Positions 8,000 through 17,343 are shown, numbered from the stretch's first letter. The stretch is DNA of 64,000 nt from Acidovorax defluvii (GCA_003268905.1 QLTU01000003.1:1-64000); one strand, 5' to 3'. Notes: generated from the sequence alone by a model not told the origin. Numbers and translations are program-made.

Positions 8000-9205
8000 T
8001 CACAAATCCTGCGCCACAGGCGCCAGCTGCCCCAGCATGAAGGTGATGAACGGCGGCACGCACTGCAGGTGCCCGGAGGGCTGGGCGCGGCAATCGGTCA
8101 GGCTGACCAGCTCGCCCGCACCACGGGCCTGCATGGCGCGCAGGGTGTTGACCGAGCTGGCATAGGGCACGGTGCGGTCTTCCTGGCCGTGGAACAGGCG
8201 CACGGGCAGGTTGGGCTTCCAGTCGTGGACGCTGCTGGTGTTGGCGATGTATTGCACATCGTCGGCCAGGAAGCGGTCGATGAAACGGGTGTCATAGGTG
8301 ACGTCGGCATCGCCCGGCAACAGCGCGCGCAACAGCAGGCGGCGCACCTCGCGCTGCGCGCTGCCGCCCAGGTAGCGCAGAAACCCGGGGTTGATGAGTG
8401 CGCCCAGCACGGGCTGCTCGTCGCGCACCAGTTCCACCAGTCCGTCCATGGTGCTTTGCACGTTGTAGGGACCGGCACCGGGCACCACCATGCGCAGTTG
8501 CTGCAGGTGCGTTGAGCCGCTGGCCTGCAGGGCACGGTGTGCGGCCATGGTGACGTAGCCGCCCTCGGAATACCCGGTGAGGAAGAGTTGCCCGTTGTCG
8601 GCCACGTTGGCCTGGCCGCGCCAGGTGCGGGCGGCGGTCAAAAAGTCGACGGTGGCAGCAGCGGATGGCGCCGACAGCAGGTAGGGGTGGGGCGTGCCCT
8701 TGGAGGCGCCAAACCCCACGTAGTCGGGCGCCAGCACGATGTAACCCAGCGACGCCAACACCACCGACACCTCAGACGCCACGGCGTTGTTGCTGGGGGC
8801 CTCGGCGTCCTTGAAGATGGTGCCGTGCTGGTAGCTCAGCACCGGGCTTTTGGCGCCGGCCGCCTTTTGCGGCACGCTGATGAGGCCCGAGGCGCGCACC
8901 TCTTTGCCATCAGCATCGGTGGTCAGGTATTCAAGCCGGTACGAGGTGACGGCGTAGCGCGGCACCAAGTCTTCGGCCAACGATTCTTCGGAGGACAGCG
9001 CGGCAGCAATGTCAACGGCGGGGATGGTGCCCAGCAAGGTGGCCGAGTGGAGTTGCCCGGTGCCCGCGGGCACAGTGGGCGGCGCTGGCGGGTTGCCAAC
9101 GTTGGGGGTGTCTTCGGCACCACCACCGCCGCAGGCAGCCAGTGCGGCAGCCAGGGCCAGCACGCAGGCGCGGCGGGTTCCAGAAGAGATCAAAGAGGTC
9201 AACAC
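8000..9205 (-). CDS. Secreted lipoprotein alpha/beta hydrolase (lipase/esterase type)
   Basis: A signal peptide ends in the lipobox LAAC with Cys25, followed by a Gly-rich stretch, so the protein should be lipid-anchored. The body has YQHGTIF near the oxyanion region and the nucleophile elbow GYSEGG with Ser213. The His appears late in a segment of type CRAQPSGHLQCVP. Length (401 residues) and layout resemble bacterial secreted lipase/esterase proteins that act on acyl esters; the substrate is unknown. The start is GTG, with TTG just inside. It faces the upstream small genes and is monocistronic. Confidence 0.82.
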   Translation of the reverse strand: MLTSLISSGTRRACVLALAAALAACGGGGAEDTPNVGNPPAPPTVPAGTGQLHSATLLGTIPAVDIAAALSSEESLAEDLVPRYAVTSYRLEYLTTDADGKEVRASGLISVPQKAAGAKSPVLSYQHGTIFKDAEAPSNNAVASEVSVVLASLGYIVLAPDYVGFGASKGTPHPYLLSAPSAAATVDFLTAARTWRGQANVADNGQLFLTGYSEGGYVTMAAHRALQASGSTHLQQLRMVVPGAGPYNVQSTMDGLVELVRDEQPVLGALINPGFLRYLGGSAQREVRRLLLRALLPGDADVTYDTRFIDRFLADDVQYIANTSSVHDWKPNLPVRLFHGQEDRTVPYASSVNTLRAMQARGAGELVSLTDCRAQPSGHLQCVPPFITFMLGQLAPVAQDL

Positions 9206-9346
9206 GGCAGGAACCCTTGCAAGTTAATCAGTGGATGATAGGGCTGTGCGGCCTGCGCTGCCCGGCGCGTGCGCAATCGCCCTGAGCCCGCACCGGCCCG
9301 CAGTGGGTGTGGCGCACCGGGGTGCCCCACGGCAAAACTGCTCAAC

Positions 9347-9404
9347 TTCAAGCAAAATTGGCCTCTAGCGCTTATGGGATAAGCGCTGACAGCTATTATT
9401 TTTA
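9347..9404 (-). repeat. Interspersed palindromic repeat, intergenic copy
   Basis: This copy has perfect 9-bp arms, AGCGCTTAT (9367-9375) and ATAAGCGCT (9379-9387). They are flanked by AAAATTGGCCTCT on one side and ACAGCTATTATTTTT on the other. It lies in the 285-bp gap between the divergent hydrolase and Anbu genes and is among the best-preserved copies in the window. Nothing else was recognised in this gap. Confidence 0.85.
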
Positions 9405-9491
9405 TATTAATTCTGCACCACCGCTGATGGCCGCAGGCTGCACTGAAGCGCAGCACTACACTCTCTGCTTTTCCTCTTTCTCGCATTCCCC

Positions 9492-10319
9492 ATGACGTAC
9501 TGCGTCGCCATCAAACTCAATGCCGGGCTGGTGTTCCTGTCCGATTCACGCACCAATGCCGGGCTCGACCAGATCAGTTCGTTTCGCAAGATGATGGTCT
9601 ACGAGAAAGCGGGCGAGCGCTTCATGGTGCTGCTGTCGGCGGGTAACCTGAGCATTTCGCAGTCGGTGCGCGAAATTTTGCAGACCACCCAGATCAAGGA
9701 CGATGCCGACGGCGAGCCCATCACCATCTGGAACGCCAAAAGCATGTTTGACGCCGCCCGCGTGCTGGGCGCCGCCGTGCGCCATGTGCATGAGCGCGAT
9801 GGCGCGGCGCTCAAGCGCGCGGGGGTTGATTTCAATGTGTCGCTGGTGTTTGGCGGCCAGATCCAGGGCGAGGGCATGCGCCTGTTTCAGGTGTATTCGG
9901 CGGGAAATTTCATTGAATCGACGGCAGAAACGCCGTATTTTCAGGTGGGCGAGTCGAAATACGGCAAGCCCGTGCTCGACCGCGTGCTCACGCCCGAGAC
10001 ACCGCTCGACGAGGCCGCCAAGTGCGCGCTGGTGTCGATGGACAGCACGCTCAAGTCCAACCTTTCGGTGGGGCTGCCCATGGACCTGGTGGTGTATGAA
10101 GCCGACCGCTTCACCACCGAAAAGATCGTGTGCATTGACGAGCAGAACCCCTACTTTCGGATGCTGCATGACAGCTGGGGCCAAAAGCTGCGCGCGGTGT
10201 TCGACAGCATCGAGGACCCGGCGTGGGACGGCGGCTCGACCGATGCGCCCATTCTGCTGAACCCGGCGCGCAGCAAGCCGCTCAAAAAGATCACCAATTT
10301 CCGTGACAAGCTGATCTGA
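9492..10319 (+). CDS. Bacterial proteasome homologue, Anbu type
   Basis: Anbu is an ancestral beta-subunit-like Ntn hydrolase that forms open-ring or lock-washer assemblies. The protein begins MTYCVAIKL, so removal of Met would expose a catalytic Thr, as in proteasome beta subunits. It continues with LVFLSDSRTNAG and FMVLLSAGNLSISQSV, the hallmark blocks of the family. Length (275 residues) is normal. Anbu genes are often beside an ATP-grasp protein, an alpha-E protein and a transglutaminase-like protein; none of these is present here. The next gene is an alpha/beta hydrolase 24 bases downstream. Its substrates are not known. Confidence 0.88.
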   Translation: MTYCVAIKLNAGLVFLSDSRTNAGLDQISSFRKMMVYEKAGERFMVLLSAGNLSISQSVREILQTTQIKDDADGEPITIWNAKSMFDAARVLGAAVRHVHERDGAALKRAGVDFNVSLVFGGQIQGEGMRLFQVYSAGNFIESTAETPYFQVGESKYGKPVLDRVLTPETPLDEAAKCALVSMDSTLKSNLSVGLPMDLVVYEADRFTTEKIVCIDEQNPYFRMLHDSWGQKLRAVFDSIEDPAWDGGSTDAPILLNPARSKPLKKITNFRDKLI

Positions 10320-10343
10320 GCTTGCACACACCCTGACTGATTG

Positions 10344-11156
10344 ATGGCCAAGATCGTTTTTTCGCACGGCAACAGCTTTCCGGCTGGCACCTACAACGTC
10401 CTTTTCGCGCACCTGCGCCAGCGCGGTTTCGAGGTGACCGCCGTCGACCGCTTTGGCCACGATGCGCAATACCCGGTCACCAGCAACTGGCCGCACCTGG
10501 TGCAGCAGCTGGCCGACTTTGCCGCGCAGCAGGTGCAGGCTTCGGGCGAGCGCGTTTTTCTGGTGGGGCATTCGCTGGGCGGCATTCTGAGCGTGATGGC
10601 GGCCGCGCAGCACCCCGATCTGGCGCGCGGCGTGTTGATGCTCGACTCGCCGCTGATCAGCGGCTGGCGCGCCACCACCGTGGGCGTGGCCAAGCGCACG
10701 CAGGTGGTAAGCGCCGTGTCACCCGGCCGCGTCAGCCGCCAGCGCCGCATGAGCTGGGCCAGCACCGACGAGGCGCTGGAGCACTTCCTCAAGAAGGAGG
10801 TGTTTACGCGCTGGGACCCGCAGGTGCTGCACGACTATGTCACCCACGGCCTGCACGACAAGGACGGGCGCCGGGTGCTGGGCTTTGACCGCGCGGTGGA
10901 AACCGCCATTTACAACACACTGCCCCACAACCTGGACCGCCTGCTGCGCAGGCACCCCCTGCGCTGCCCGACCGCATTCATCGGCGGGCTCGACTCGGTG
11001 GAGATGCGCCAGGTGGGCATGGCGCTGACGCGGCGTATCACCGGCGGGCGCATCATGATGCTCGACGGCAGCCACCTGTTCCCCATGGAGCAGCCGCTGG
11101 CCACCGCAGCAGCCATCGAAGCGGCCTTGCTGAACCTGTCTTCGATCGCACCTTGA
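10344..11156 (+). CDS. Alpha/beta hydrolase
   Basis: The 270-residue protein starts at the ATG at 10344. MAKIVFSHGNSFPAGTY has the HG oxyanion motif after the first strand. GHSLGG places the nucleophile at Ser77. DSP follows on a later strand, and a late DGSHLFPME supplies the likely catalytic His. No signal peptide is seen, so it is probably cytosolic. It follows the Anbu gene closely on the same strand and probably shares its transcript. Specificity cannot be inferred; esterase or lipase-like activity is the default for this family. Confidence 0.85.
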   Translation: MAKIVFSHGNSFPAGTYNVLFAHLRQRGFEVTAVDRFGHDAQYPVTSNWPHLVQQLADFAAQQVQASGERVFLVGHSLGGILSVMAAAQHPDLARGVLMLDSPLISGWRATTVGVAKRTQVVSAVSPGRVSRQRRMSWASTDEALEHFLKKEVFTRWDPQVLHDYVTHGLHDKDGRRVLGFDRAVETAIYNTLPHNLDRLLRRHPLRCPTAFIGGLDSVEMRQVGMALTRRITGGRIMMLDGSHLFPMEQPLATAAAIEAALLNLSSIAP

Positions 11157-11296
11157 CCCCCAGCCGCGGGGAGGCCGGGGCCAAAATATTGTCGACACAC
11201 GCTTTTCAAGCGCTTCCGATACACTGAGGCGTTACAAACCGATACGTACCGTCCATAACGCCGCCGCCCTCTGCCCCGGACCTGTCTTTGCAGGAC

Positions 11297-12676
11297 ATGC
11301 GGCGGCACGCCGACCCCCTGGGCGACGGTACCATCGCCCGGATTCTGGGCGACTGGCCTGCACAGGGCTGGCCGGCTGACGATGCGCCGCAGTGGAGGCG
11401 CATCGCCGAGGTCAACCGGCTGTTTGGCGAGTGGGTGGACAACGCCAGCCTCGCGCACTGGCATGCACCCAGCACCGTGCTCGGACAAGAGGCTGCCCAG
11501 GCATTGACCGACTATGTGCAGCAGGCCCAGGCGCTGCCGCCCTGGGCCGACCCGCAAAAAATCCAGCGCGCCGAGCGGCTGTTCATGGAGCATGGCGCGC
11601 TGTCATGCATCCTGCTGTTTTGCTCCAGCCTGCCCGAGTGCTACGTGCTGCCAGACCTTGCCGACGTGCTGCACACGGCCGGCCAGTTGGAGCAACACAC
11701 CGAGCACCGCATCCGCTCCACAGCGGCCATGATCTTCCCGGTCATGATGCGCGGTGGCCTGGATGCCAACGGCGGCGCGGGCATTGCGCAGACCCTCAAG
11801 GTGCGGCTCATCCATTCGACCATCCGCAACCTGATCTTGCGCGGTGCGCCCCCCGATGCCCTGCAGGCCTGCCTTAGCGCGCTGCCCCCGCTGGCCCAGC
11901 CCGCCGCAAAGCCCACGCTCTACCAGACGCTCTTTGCCCGGGGCTGGAACGTGGCCGACAGCGGCCTGCCCTGCAATCAGGAGGAGCTGGCCTACACGCT
12001 GCTCACGTTCAGCCATGTGTTTCTGCGCAGCCTGCGGCGCCTGGGCATCGGCCTGCCCCGTGCCGACGAAGAAGCCTATCTACACGCCTGGAACGTGGTG
12101 GGCCATGTGCTTGGCATCGAGCGCGGCCTGATGGCCGACACGATGGAGCAGGCGGCCAGCCTGTTCGCGCGGATGCAGGCGCAGGGCCGCAGCCAGGCCC
12201 TGGTGCCCGACCCGCGCCCGGCGCTGGGGACCGCGCTCATGCAGACCATGGCCCAGTCGATCCCCTGGCCCGTGGTACAGCCGATTCCCGTGCTGCTCAC
12301 GCGCTACTTGTGCGGCCGCGAAACGGCGCACGACCTGGGCCTTGATCGACGCGTGCCGCTGGCCTCATCCGCGTTGTTTTGGGCCATGCTGCTGCTGGCC
12401 CGTGGAGTCGACACCCTGGTGCGCTGGTGGCGGCCCCGGTTTTCCATCTCGCGAACGTTGACGCGGGTGCTGGGCTACCACTTCATGAGCCGCGTGCTCA
12501 TGAGCCAGACACGCCCGCTGCAATTGCCCGACGGCCTGCTCAACCAGCTCGATGCCGTCGTCAAGGGCTGGAGCGAAGACCCCCACGCCCCCGCATGGCT
12601 CAACCAGCTGGAGGACCGGCTGACCACGCATGGCAGCTGGAACCCGGGCGTGGCGCGCAGCCGCGCAGCGCCATGA
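11297..12676 (+). CDS. MpaB-type oxygenase family protein (DUF2236)
   Basis: The protein is about 459 residues and matches the DUF2236/MpaB family, which includes rubber oxygenase Lcp-like haem proteins and the fungal mycophenolate enzyme MpaB. Family blocks visible are ERLFMEHGALSCILLF, a central FPVMMRGGLDANGGAG followed by a histidine (LIHSTIR), and HAWNVVGHVLGI. Hydrophobic helices predominate. I prefer the ATG at 11297; a TTG at 11288 is also in frame. Its TGA overlaps the ATG of the diguanylate cyclase gene (ATGA), so the two are translated together. The substrate is unknown. Confidence 0.8.
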   Translation: MRRHADPLGDGTIARILGDWPAQGWPADDAPQWRRIAEVNRLFGEWVDNASLAHWHAPSTVLGQEAAQALTDYVQQAQALPPWADPQKIQRAERLFMEHGALSCILLFCSSLPECYVLPDLADVLHTAGQLEQHTEHRIRSTAAMIFPVMMRGGLDANGGAGIAQTLKVRLIHSTIRNLILRGAPPDALQACLSALPPLAQPAAKPTLYQTLFARGWNVADSGLPCNQEELAYTLLTFSHVFLRSLRRLGIGLPRADEEAYLHAWNVVGHVLGIERGLMADTMEQAASLFARMQAQGRSQALVPDPRPALGTALMQTMAQSIPWPVVQPIPVLLTRYLCGRETAHDLGLDRRVPLASSALFWAMLLLARGVDTLVRWWRPRFSISRTLTRVLGYHFMSRVLMSQTRPLQLPDGLLNQLDAVVKGWSEDPHAPAWLNQLEDRLTTHGSWNPGVARSRAAP

Positions 12677-14520
12677 AGTTACTCATCCCCTCGCCGATGT
12701 TTGCTCGCTACAGCCTTCTCATGACATGGATGCGGCATTGGCACGCTGGGCGCTGCGCTGGCACCAGGCTGTGGCTGCGGTCAGTGCTGTCGGTGCTTTC
12801 TGTGCTGGGTTGGCTGACATGGTCGGCGGCGGCCCATGCGGCAGCGCCCCTGCAACTCACGCCTGGCAGCCAGACGCTCGACGCCTGGCCCGCCATCACC
12901 CTCCAGGCCGATGACACCCTCGGACGCAGTGCGCAGGAGATGCTGGGACGACTGGAGGATTTCAAAGCACCCGCAAACCTGAACGGATCGCTGGGCGTAC
13001 GCGACAAGCAAGCGATGTGGCTGCGCGTTCCCCTGGAGGCTTCCCGGACGCCCGGCAGCCCCTGGGCCATCTACGTCGGCTACAGCTCACTGCAGGAAGT
13101 GGATATTTACCTCACCAGCGAAGGCCAGGTGCTTCAGCAGGTTTTGCTGGGCTACATGCGCCCGCCCGACAAGACCACCTTGTCGAGCCGTGTCCCGGCC
13201 ATGCTGCTGAACCTGCAGGCAGGCCAAAGCTATGACGTGTTGATCCGCATCCGCACGCTGGGGCACATGATCTTGCCCATCAGTGTCAGCGAACTTCCCC
13301 ACGGACTGTACCTGGCCCAGCGCGAACAGATGCTGCAGGGGCTGCTGATCGGGCTGGCGTTTTGCCTGCTGGTGTACAGCTTGATCCAGTGGGCCAGCCA
13401 GCGCGAGCGGCTGTTTGCCTACTATGCGCTGGTGGTGCTGGGTAGCACGGGCTTTTCCATCCAGTTTTTTGGTATTGGCGCGCAGTTTCTCTGGCCGGGC
13501 AATGTGTGGATGGGGAGCCATGCGGGCATCACGGCGGGGCTGATGGCTCTGGCGGGGTCTTTTCTTTTCCTGAACCACGTCCTGGTGGGGCCGACCACGC
13601 AGGGCCTCTACCCACGCGTGATGCACGCCGGTGCTGCGGTCACCACGCTCGTAGGCCTGGCTTTCGTTTTCGACCTTTTGACGCCCCGTGGCGCCACGAT
13701 TTTCATGAGCCTGGTCGGCCCGCTGCCATCGCTGCTCAGCATTCCTGCAGCACTGCGGCGGGTGCGCGAGAAAGACCCGATCGGCACCACCCTGCTGGTC
13801 GCATGGCTTGCCTATGGCTTGGCAGCCGTCGTAATGGTGTGCCTGGTGCAGGGCTGGGTGCCCGCCAATTTCTGGATGATGCACTCGTTTCAGTTCGGCG
13901 CAACCATCGACATGCTGCTGTTCATGCGTGTGCTGGGCCTGCGCAGCAGAGCAGCGCACCTCGCGGCACTCGATGCGCACCGCGAGCGTGACGCCATGCA
14001 CTCGCTCGCCCACACCGATCCGCTGACCGGCCTGCCCAACCGCCGCGGCCTGTATGCGGAGCTGGCCAACAGCCTGCAGCGTTGTGACCCCCACCACCTG
14101 GTGGCGGTGTACCTGCTCGACCTGGACGGCTTCAAGCCCGTCAACGACCAGTACGGCCACGATGTCGGCGACGAACTGCTGATTGCCGTGGCGCAACGCC
14201 TGCGCGGCCATCTGCGCGAGTCGGACGTGGTGGCGCGCCTGGGCGGTGATGAGTTCGTGGTCATGACCCCCCTGCTCAAACAGCCCGAACAGGCGCACGA
14301 TCTGGGAATGAAGCTGCTCGACGCTTTTCGCTCGCCCTTCGCGCTGGGCAATCGGCAGGTCTGGGTAGGCCTGACCATTGGCTATGCCCTTGCCCCCCAC
14401 GACGGCAGTGACGCCATGGGCCTGCTCAGGCTCGCAGACGCCGCCATGTACAGCGGCAAGCAGGCCGGCAAGTTCTGCCTGCGCCGCAACACGGGCGACC
14501 TCGCACTGGCTTCCGCCTGA
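12673..14520 (+). CDS. 7TM-DISM diguanylate cyclase
   Basis: The product makes cyclic di-GMP. An N-terminal signal/anchor segment (about residues 20-50) is followed by a periplasmic 7TMR-DISMED2-type beta domain (about 60-215). Seven membrane helices follow (about 225-430), then a C-terminal GGDEF domain with intact GGDEF at 524-528. R515-E-S-D518, five residues before the signature, is an RxxD inhibitory site, so product feedback is expected. No EAL domain is present. The ATG at 12673 overlaps the stop of the MpaB-type gene, so the true start is here. Coupling to a putative haem oxygenase suggests the pair responds to or processes an extracellular or membrane ligand; this is inference. Confidence 0.92.
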   Translation: MKLLIPSPMFARYSLLMTWMRHWHAGRCAGTRLWLRSVLSVLSVLGWLTWSAAAHAAAPLQLTPGSQTLDAWPAITLQADDTLGRSAQEMLGRLEDFKAPANLNGSLGVRDKQAMWLRVPLEASRTPGSPWAIYVGYSSLQEVDIYLTSEGQVLQQVLLGYMRPPDKTTLSSRVPAMLLNLQAGQSYDVLIRIRTLGHMILPISVSELPHGLYLAQREQMLQGLLIGLAFCLLVYSLIQWASQRERLFAYYALVVLGSTGFSIQFFGIGAQFLWPGNVWMGSHAGITAGLMALAGSFLFLNHVLVGPTTQGLYPRVMHAGAAVTTLVGLAFVFDLLTPRGATIFMSLVGPLPSLLSIPAALRRVREKDPIGTTLLVAWLAYGLAAVVMVCLVQGWVPANFWMMHSFQFGATIDMLLFMRVLGLRSRAAHLAALDAHRERDAMHSLAHTDPLTGLPNRRGLYAELANSLQRCDPHHLVAVYLLDLDGFKPVNDQYGHDVGDELLIAVAQRLRGHLRESDVVARLGGDEFVVMTPLLKQPEQAHDLGMKLLDAFRSPFALGNRQVWVGLTIGYALAPHDGSDAMGLLRLADAAMYSGKQAGKFCLRRNTGDLALASA

Positions 14521-14555
14521 GGCGCGAACCAGCACACGCCCGCGCCGGGCTCAGC

Positions 14556-15416
14556 TCAACGGCAGCAGCGGTAGGCCAGCCCCAGTGAAGCGGAGAAGGA
14601 AGTGGGTCGCACCGTCAGCGGGCTGCGGCGCGCGTCACCCTGAACCTGCGAAGCGCCCACGCCGCCCCACACCACCCAGTGGCGGCTGAGCGCCGTCATG
14701 ACATCCACGCCCAGGTCAACGCTGTAAAGACCGCCCCCAGGCTCGTAGGCGGGCAACCGGCTGGGCCCCGCACCGCCCGCCACGGCAGGCACACCAAACC
14801 TGGCGCGCAAGTAGGTGCGGTCGCCAAAACTGGCGCCTGCACCAAAAACCACGCGGGTCTGCTGGGTGACGGGCAGGGTGTAGGACACGCTGGTGTTCAG
14901 CTGCGCCCCCCCGTCGCGCCCCAGAATGTCTTGCGACAACCCTGCGCCCACCGACCACCGGGGAGTGATGGCATAACCCGCGCTGATTCGGGCGCGCAAG
15001 GTGGATCGCACCTCGGGCAGTCCGGACAGCAGCGGCGAATCGCCGCTCTTGCGGCCGTTGTCCAGGCGCAGCGATGCGCTCAGGTTGAACTGGTCGTTTT
15101 CGGCGAGGACAGCGGTGGCGCCCGATTCGCGCTGCTCCAGCCCGTGCCCCATGAGCGTGCTGCCGCGCGATGTGCTCAGGCGAAACCGCCCATATTCGAG
15201 CGCCCACGCCGGGCGCACATGCACCGAACGGCCATCGCCACCCGCGTAGTCCGGGCCGCTGCTGACAATGGCGCCCAGCACATAGTTGAGCTTGGCTGAC
15301 TCGTTTGCCTTGGGGGTCGCTGGCGCTTCATCGGCCATGGCAGGCAAACCGAAGCCCAGGCCCCACAACACAGTGCAGCCCCAAAGGCCCCGGCAAATAC
15401 GCAGCATGCAAGTCAT
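14556..15416 (-). CDS. MipA/OmpV family outer membrane protein
   Basis: The 286-residue protein has a signal peptide ending near LPAMADEAPA and then alternating beta strands typical of the MipA/OmpV family. Recognisable points are NYVLGAIVSSGPDYAGGDGR, the repeated RLSTSRGS-type strands and a C-terminal strand ending in YRCCR. MipA-like proteins are outer-membrane barrels linked to murein synthesis or stress. I place the start at the ATG at 15416 (MTCMLRI); a second ATG follows nine bases inside. It lies 10 bases downstream of uppP on the same strand and could be co-transcribed. Confidence 0.82.
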   Translation of the reverse strand: MTCMLRICRGLWGCTVLWGLGFGLPAMADEAPATPKANESAKLNYVLGAIVSSGPDYAGGDGRSVHVRPAWALEYGRFRLSTSRGSTLMGHGLEQRESGATAVLAENDQFNLSASLRLDNGRKSGDSPLLSGLPEVRSTLRARISAGYAITPRWSVGAGLSQDILGRDGGAQLNTSVSYTLPVTQQTRVVFGAGASFGDRTYLRARFGVPAVAGGAGPSRLPAYEPGGGLYSVDLGVDVMTALSRHWVVWGGVGASQVQGDARRSPLTVRPTSFSASLGLAYRCCR

Positions 15417-15426
15417 GGCGCCATTA

Positions 15427-16251
15427 TCAGCCGACCCACTGCACCAGGCCAGACCATGCCGAAACCAGCACCACCACCCCAAACACGATGCGGTAGTAGG
15501 CAAATGGCACAAAACTGTGGGTGCTGATGTAGCGCAGCAGCCAGCGCACGCATAACCAGGCGCTGATGAACGAGAACACCAGCCCCACGGAAAACATCGG
15601 AATGTCTGCCGCAGTCAGCAGCGCCCGCTCCTTGTACAGGCTGTAAGCCCCCGCGCCAATCAGCGTGGGAATGGCCAGAAAGAACGAAAAATCCGTGGCG
15701 GCCTTGCGCGACAGGCCCAGCAGCATGCCGCCGATGATGGTGGCGCCACTGCGGCTGGTGCCCGGCACCATGGCCAGGCACTGCACCAGGCCCACTTTCA
15801 GGGCGTCCAGCGCGGTCATGTCCTCCACCTCATGGATGCGGGTGGCCGTAGACGGGCGGCGTTCGGCCCACAAGATGATGAAGCCGCCAATGATGAAGGT
15901 GCTGGCCACCACCACGGGGGTGAACAGATGGGCCTTGATGGCCTTGCCAAACAACAGCCCCAGCAACACCGCCGGCACAAAGGCAATCAGCACATTCAGC
16001 GCAAAACGTTGTGCCTGCTGCTCCGTGGGCAGCGCCGCCAGCGTGGCACGGATCTTTTGCCAATACACCAGGATGACGGCAAAGATGGCGCCCGTCTGGA
16101 TGGCAATGTCGAACACCTGGGCCTTGGCATCGTCAAAACCCAAGAGCGAGCCCGCAAGAATCAGGTGACCGGTGGAGGAGATGGGAAGAAACTCTGTCAG
16201 ACCCTCCACCACGCCCATGATGGCGGCCTTGACCAGCAAAACAATGTCCAC
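15427..16251 (-). CDS. uppP: Undecaprenyl-diphosphatase
   Basis: UppP dephosphorylates undecaprenyl diphosphate to recycle the lipid carrier for peptidoglycan. The protein is 274 residues, all membrane helices. The family motifs are clear: [18 protein letters not shown] near the N-terminus and a central [10 protein letters not shown]. The start is taken as the GTG at 16251, giving [13 protein letters not shown] like other UppP N-termini; a TTG 21 bases upstream is possible. It is followed on the same strand by the MipA gene. Confidence 0.95.
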   Translation of the reverse strand: MDIVLLVKAAIMGVVEGLTEFLPISSTGHLILAGSLLGFDDAKAQVFDIAIQTGAIFAVILVYWQKIRATLAALPTEQQAQRFALNVLIAFVPAVLLGLLFGKAIKAHLFTPVVVASTFIIGGFIILWAERRPSTATRIHEVEDMTALDALKVGLVQCLAMVPGTSRSGATIIGGMLLGLSRKAATDFSFFLAIPTLIGAGAYSLYKERALLTAADIPMFSVGLVFSFISAWLCVRWLLRYISTHSFVPFAYYRIVFGVVVLVSAWSGLVQWVG

Positions 16252-16409
16252 GCGTGCGTCCCTTTTGACCAAATAAAGCGCGGATTATCCGTTGCATCGC
16301 CTCCCTGCTACCCCGTCCCGCGCGGACACCGTCGCCATTCACGCTGCTGACAGCGCATTTCACGCCCCGGTCCTGCAGTCTGTCGCATGGTGCTGGCCTG
16401 ACCCGACAC

Positions 16410-16423
16410 CACTGTGCACAGTG
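16410..16423. promoter_or_regulatory. 14-bp perfect palindrome, possible operator
   Basis: CACTGTGCACAGTG is a perfect dyad in the 226-bp gap between uppP and the membrane protein gene at 16478. Its position about 55 bases before that start fits a regulator binding site. No regulator can be assigned, and no strong sigma-70 boxes are obvious. Confidence 0.35.
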
Positions 16424-16477
16424 CGCATGAACCCGTGCAGGCCCCGTCTGCATCGCCTACCCCACCAGGAGCGCAAC

Positions 16478-17038
16478 ATGCTGATCCAGATCGCCACGCA
16501 CCAACCGCAGATGCTGTCTGCCATCGTCAAGCACACACCCATCTGGGTGTGGGGTCTGCTGGCGGCCCTGCTGTGGCTGGGCATTCGGCAGATGTTCCCC
16601 CGCAGCGTCGGCACACGCCAGGTGTTGCTTTTGCCCCTGGGCATGGCGGTCTTCTCGGCTTACGGTCTGGCCTCGGCTTTCGGGGGCAGCGCAGGCGTTG
16701 TGACCACCTGGCTGCTCACCGCGGTGGCTGTGGCCGTCGCCAGCCTGCTCTGGCGGCCCCTTGCGCCCACCAGCATCCGCTACGACGCAGCCCAGGGCCG
16801 CTTGCACCTGCCAGGCAGTGCCATGCCACTGGCGCTGATCCTGGGCATCTTCCTCACCAAATACATCGTCGGCGTGGAGCTGGCATTGCAGCCCGCACTG
16901 GCACATGACACCGGCGTTGCGCTGCAGGTCGCTGTGCTCTATGGCGTCTTCAATGGCGTGTTCGCCGCCCGTGCGGCACGCCTGTGGCGCCTGGCACAGC
17001 GCACCACCGCCAGCCCGCAACCGCTTGCAAGCACCTGA
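16478..17038 (+). CDS. Integral membrane protein, DUF6622-like
   Basis: The 186-residue protein has about five hydrophobic segments and starts at the ATG at 16478 after a CAGGAG ribosome site. The sequence resembles the DUF6622 family of small membrane proteins (HTPIWVWGLLAALLWLGIRQ near the N-terminus). It is the first gene of a run on the plus strand that leads into the 2TM protein, the histidine kinase and the LytTR regulator. It may be part of that sensory operon, but its role is unknown. Confidence 0.75.
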   Translation: MLIQIATHQPQMLSAIVKHTPIWVWGLLAALLWLGIRQMFPRSVGTRQVLLLPLGMAVFSAYGLASAFGGSAGVVTTWLLTAVAVAVASLLWRPLAPTSIRYDAAQGRLHLPGSAMPLALILGIFLTKYIVGVELALQPALAHDTGVALQVAVLYGVFNGVFAARAARLWRLAQRTTASPQPLAST

Positions 17039-17049
17039 AAGGAAACACT

Positions 17050-17343
17050 GTGCAACCCCACACCACCCCCTTGACAGTCGACCTCGAACGCCTGGCGCGC
17101 AAGCGCGCCGGGGCCAAGCTTGGCTGGTATTTGCACGCCTGTGTCTACGTGCTGGTGAACCTGTTCCTGGCCTACCTCTCCTCGCGGCACAGCACGCACT
17201 GGGCCATCTTCCCGGCACTGGGCTGGGGCCTGGGCCTGCTGATCCACGGCGCCGCCGTGTGGATTGCCTTGCCCGGCGGCAGCCTGCACGGCCAGTTGCT
17301 CGAGCGCGAACGCGCAGCCCTGCGCCGCCATTGGCCCCGCTGA
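17050..17343 (+). CDS. 2TM domain-containing protein
   Basis: This is a 97-residue protein with a GTG start at 17050 preceded by AAAGGAAA. A charged N-terminal stretch (LERLARKRAGAKLG) leads into two hydrophobic helices (WYLHACVYVLVNLFLAYL and a later one from about residue 55). This is the layout of the 2TM domain (PF13239), which often occurs with LytS-type kinases, as it does here. It probably sits in the inner membrane and may be an accessory of the downstream sensor. Confidence 0.75.
   Translation: MQPHTTPLTVDLERLARKRAGAKLGWYLHACVYVLVNLFLAYLSSRHSTHWAIFPALGWGLGLLIHGAAVWIALPGGSLHGQLLERERAALRRHWPR

Noticed and set aside
11178..11222. Possible extra copy of the palindromic repeat (GGGGCCAAAATATTG, then AAGCGCTTCCGATA)
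   Set aside because: Only part of one flank and one core arm match; similarity is too weak to list.
12379..12672. Upstream extension of the diguanylate cyclase frame
   Set aside because: It lies inside the MpaB-type gene in another frame; the ATG at 12673 gives a proper signal anchor.
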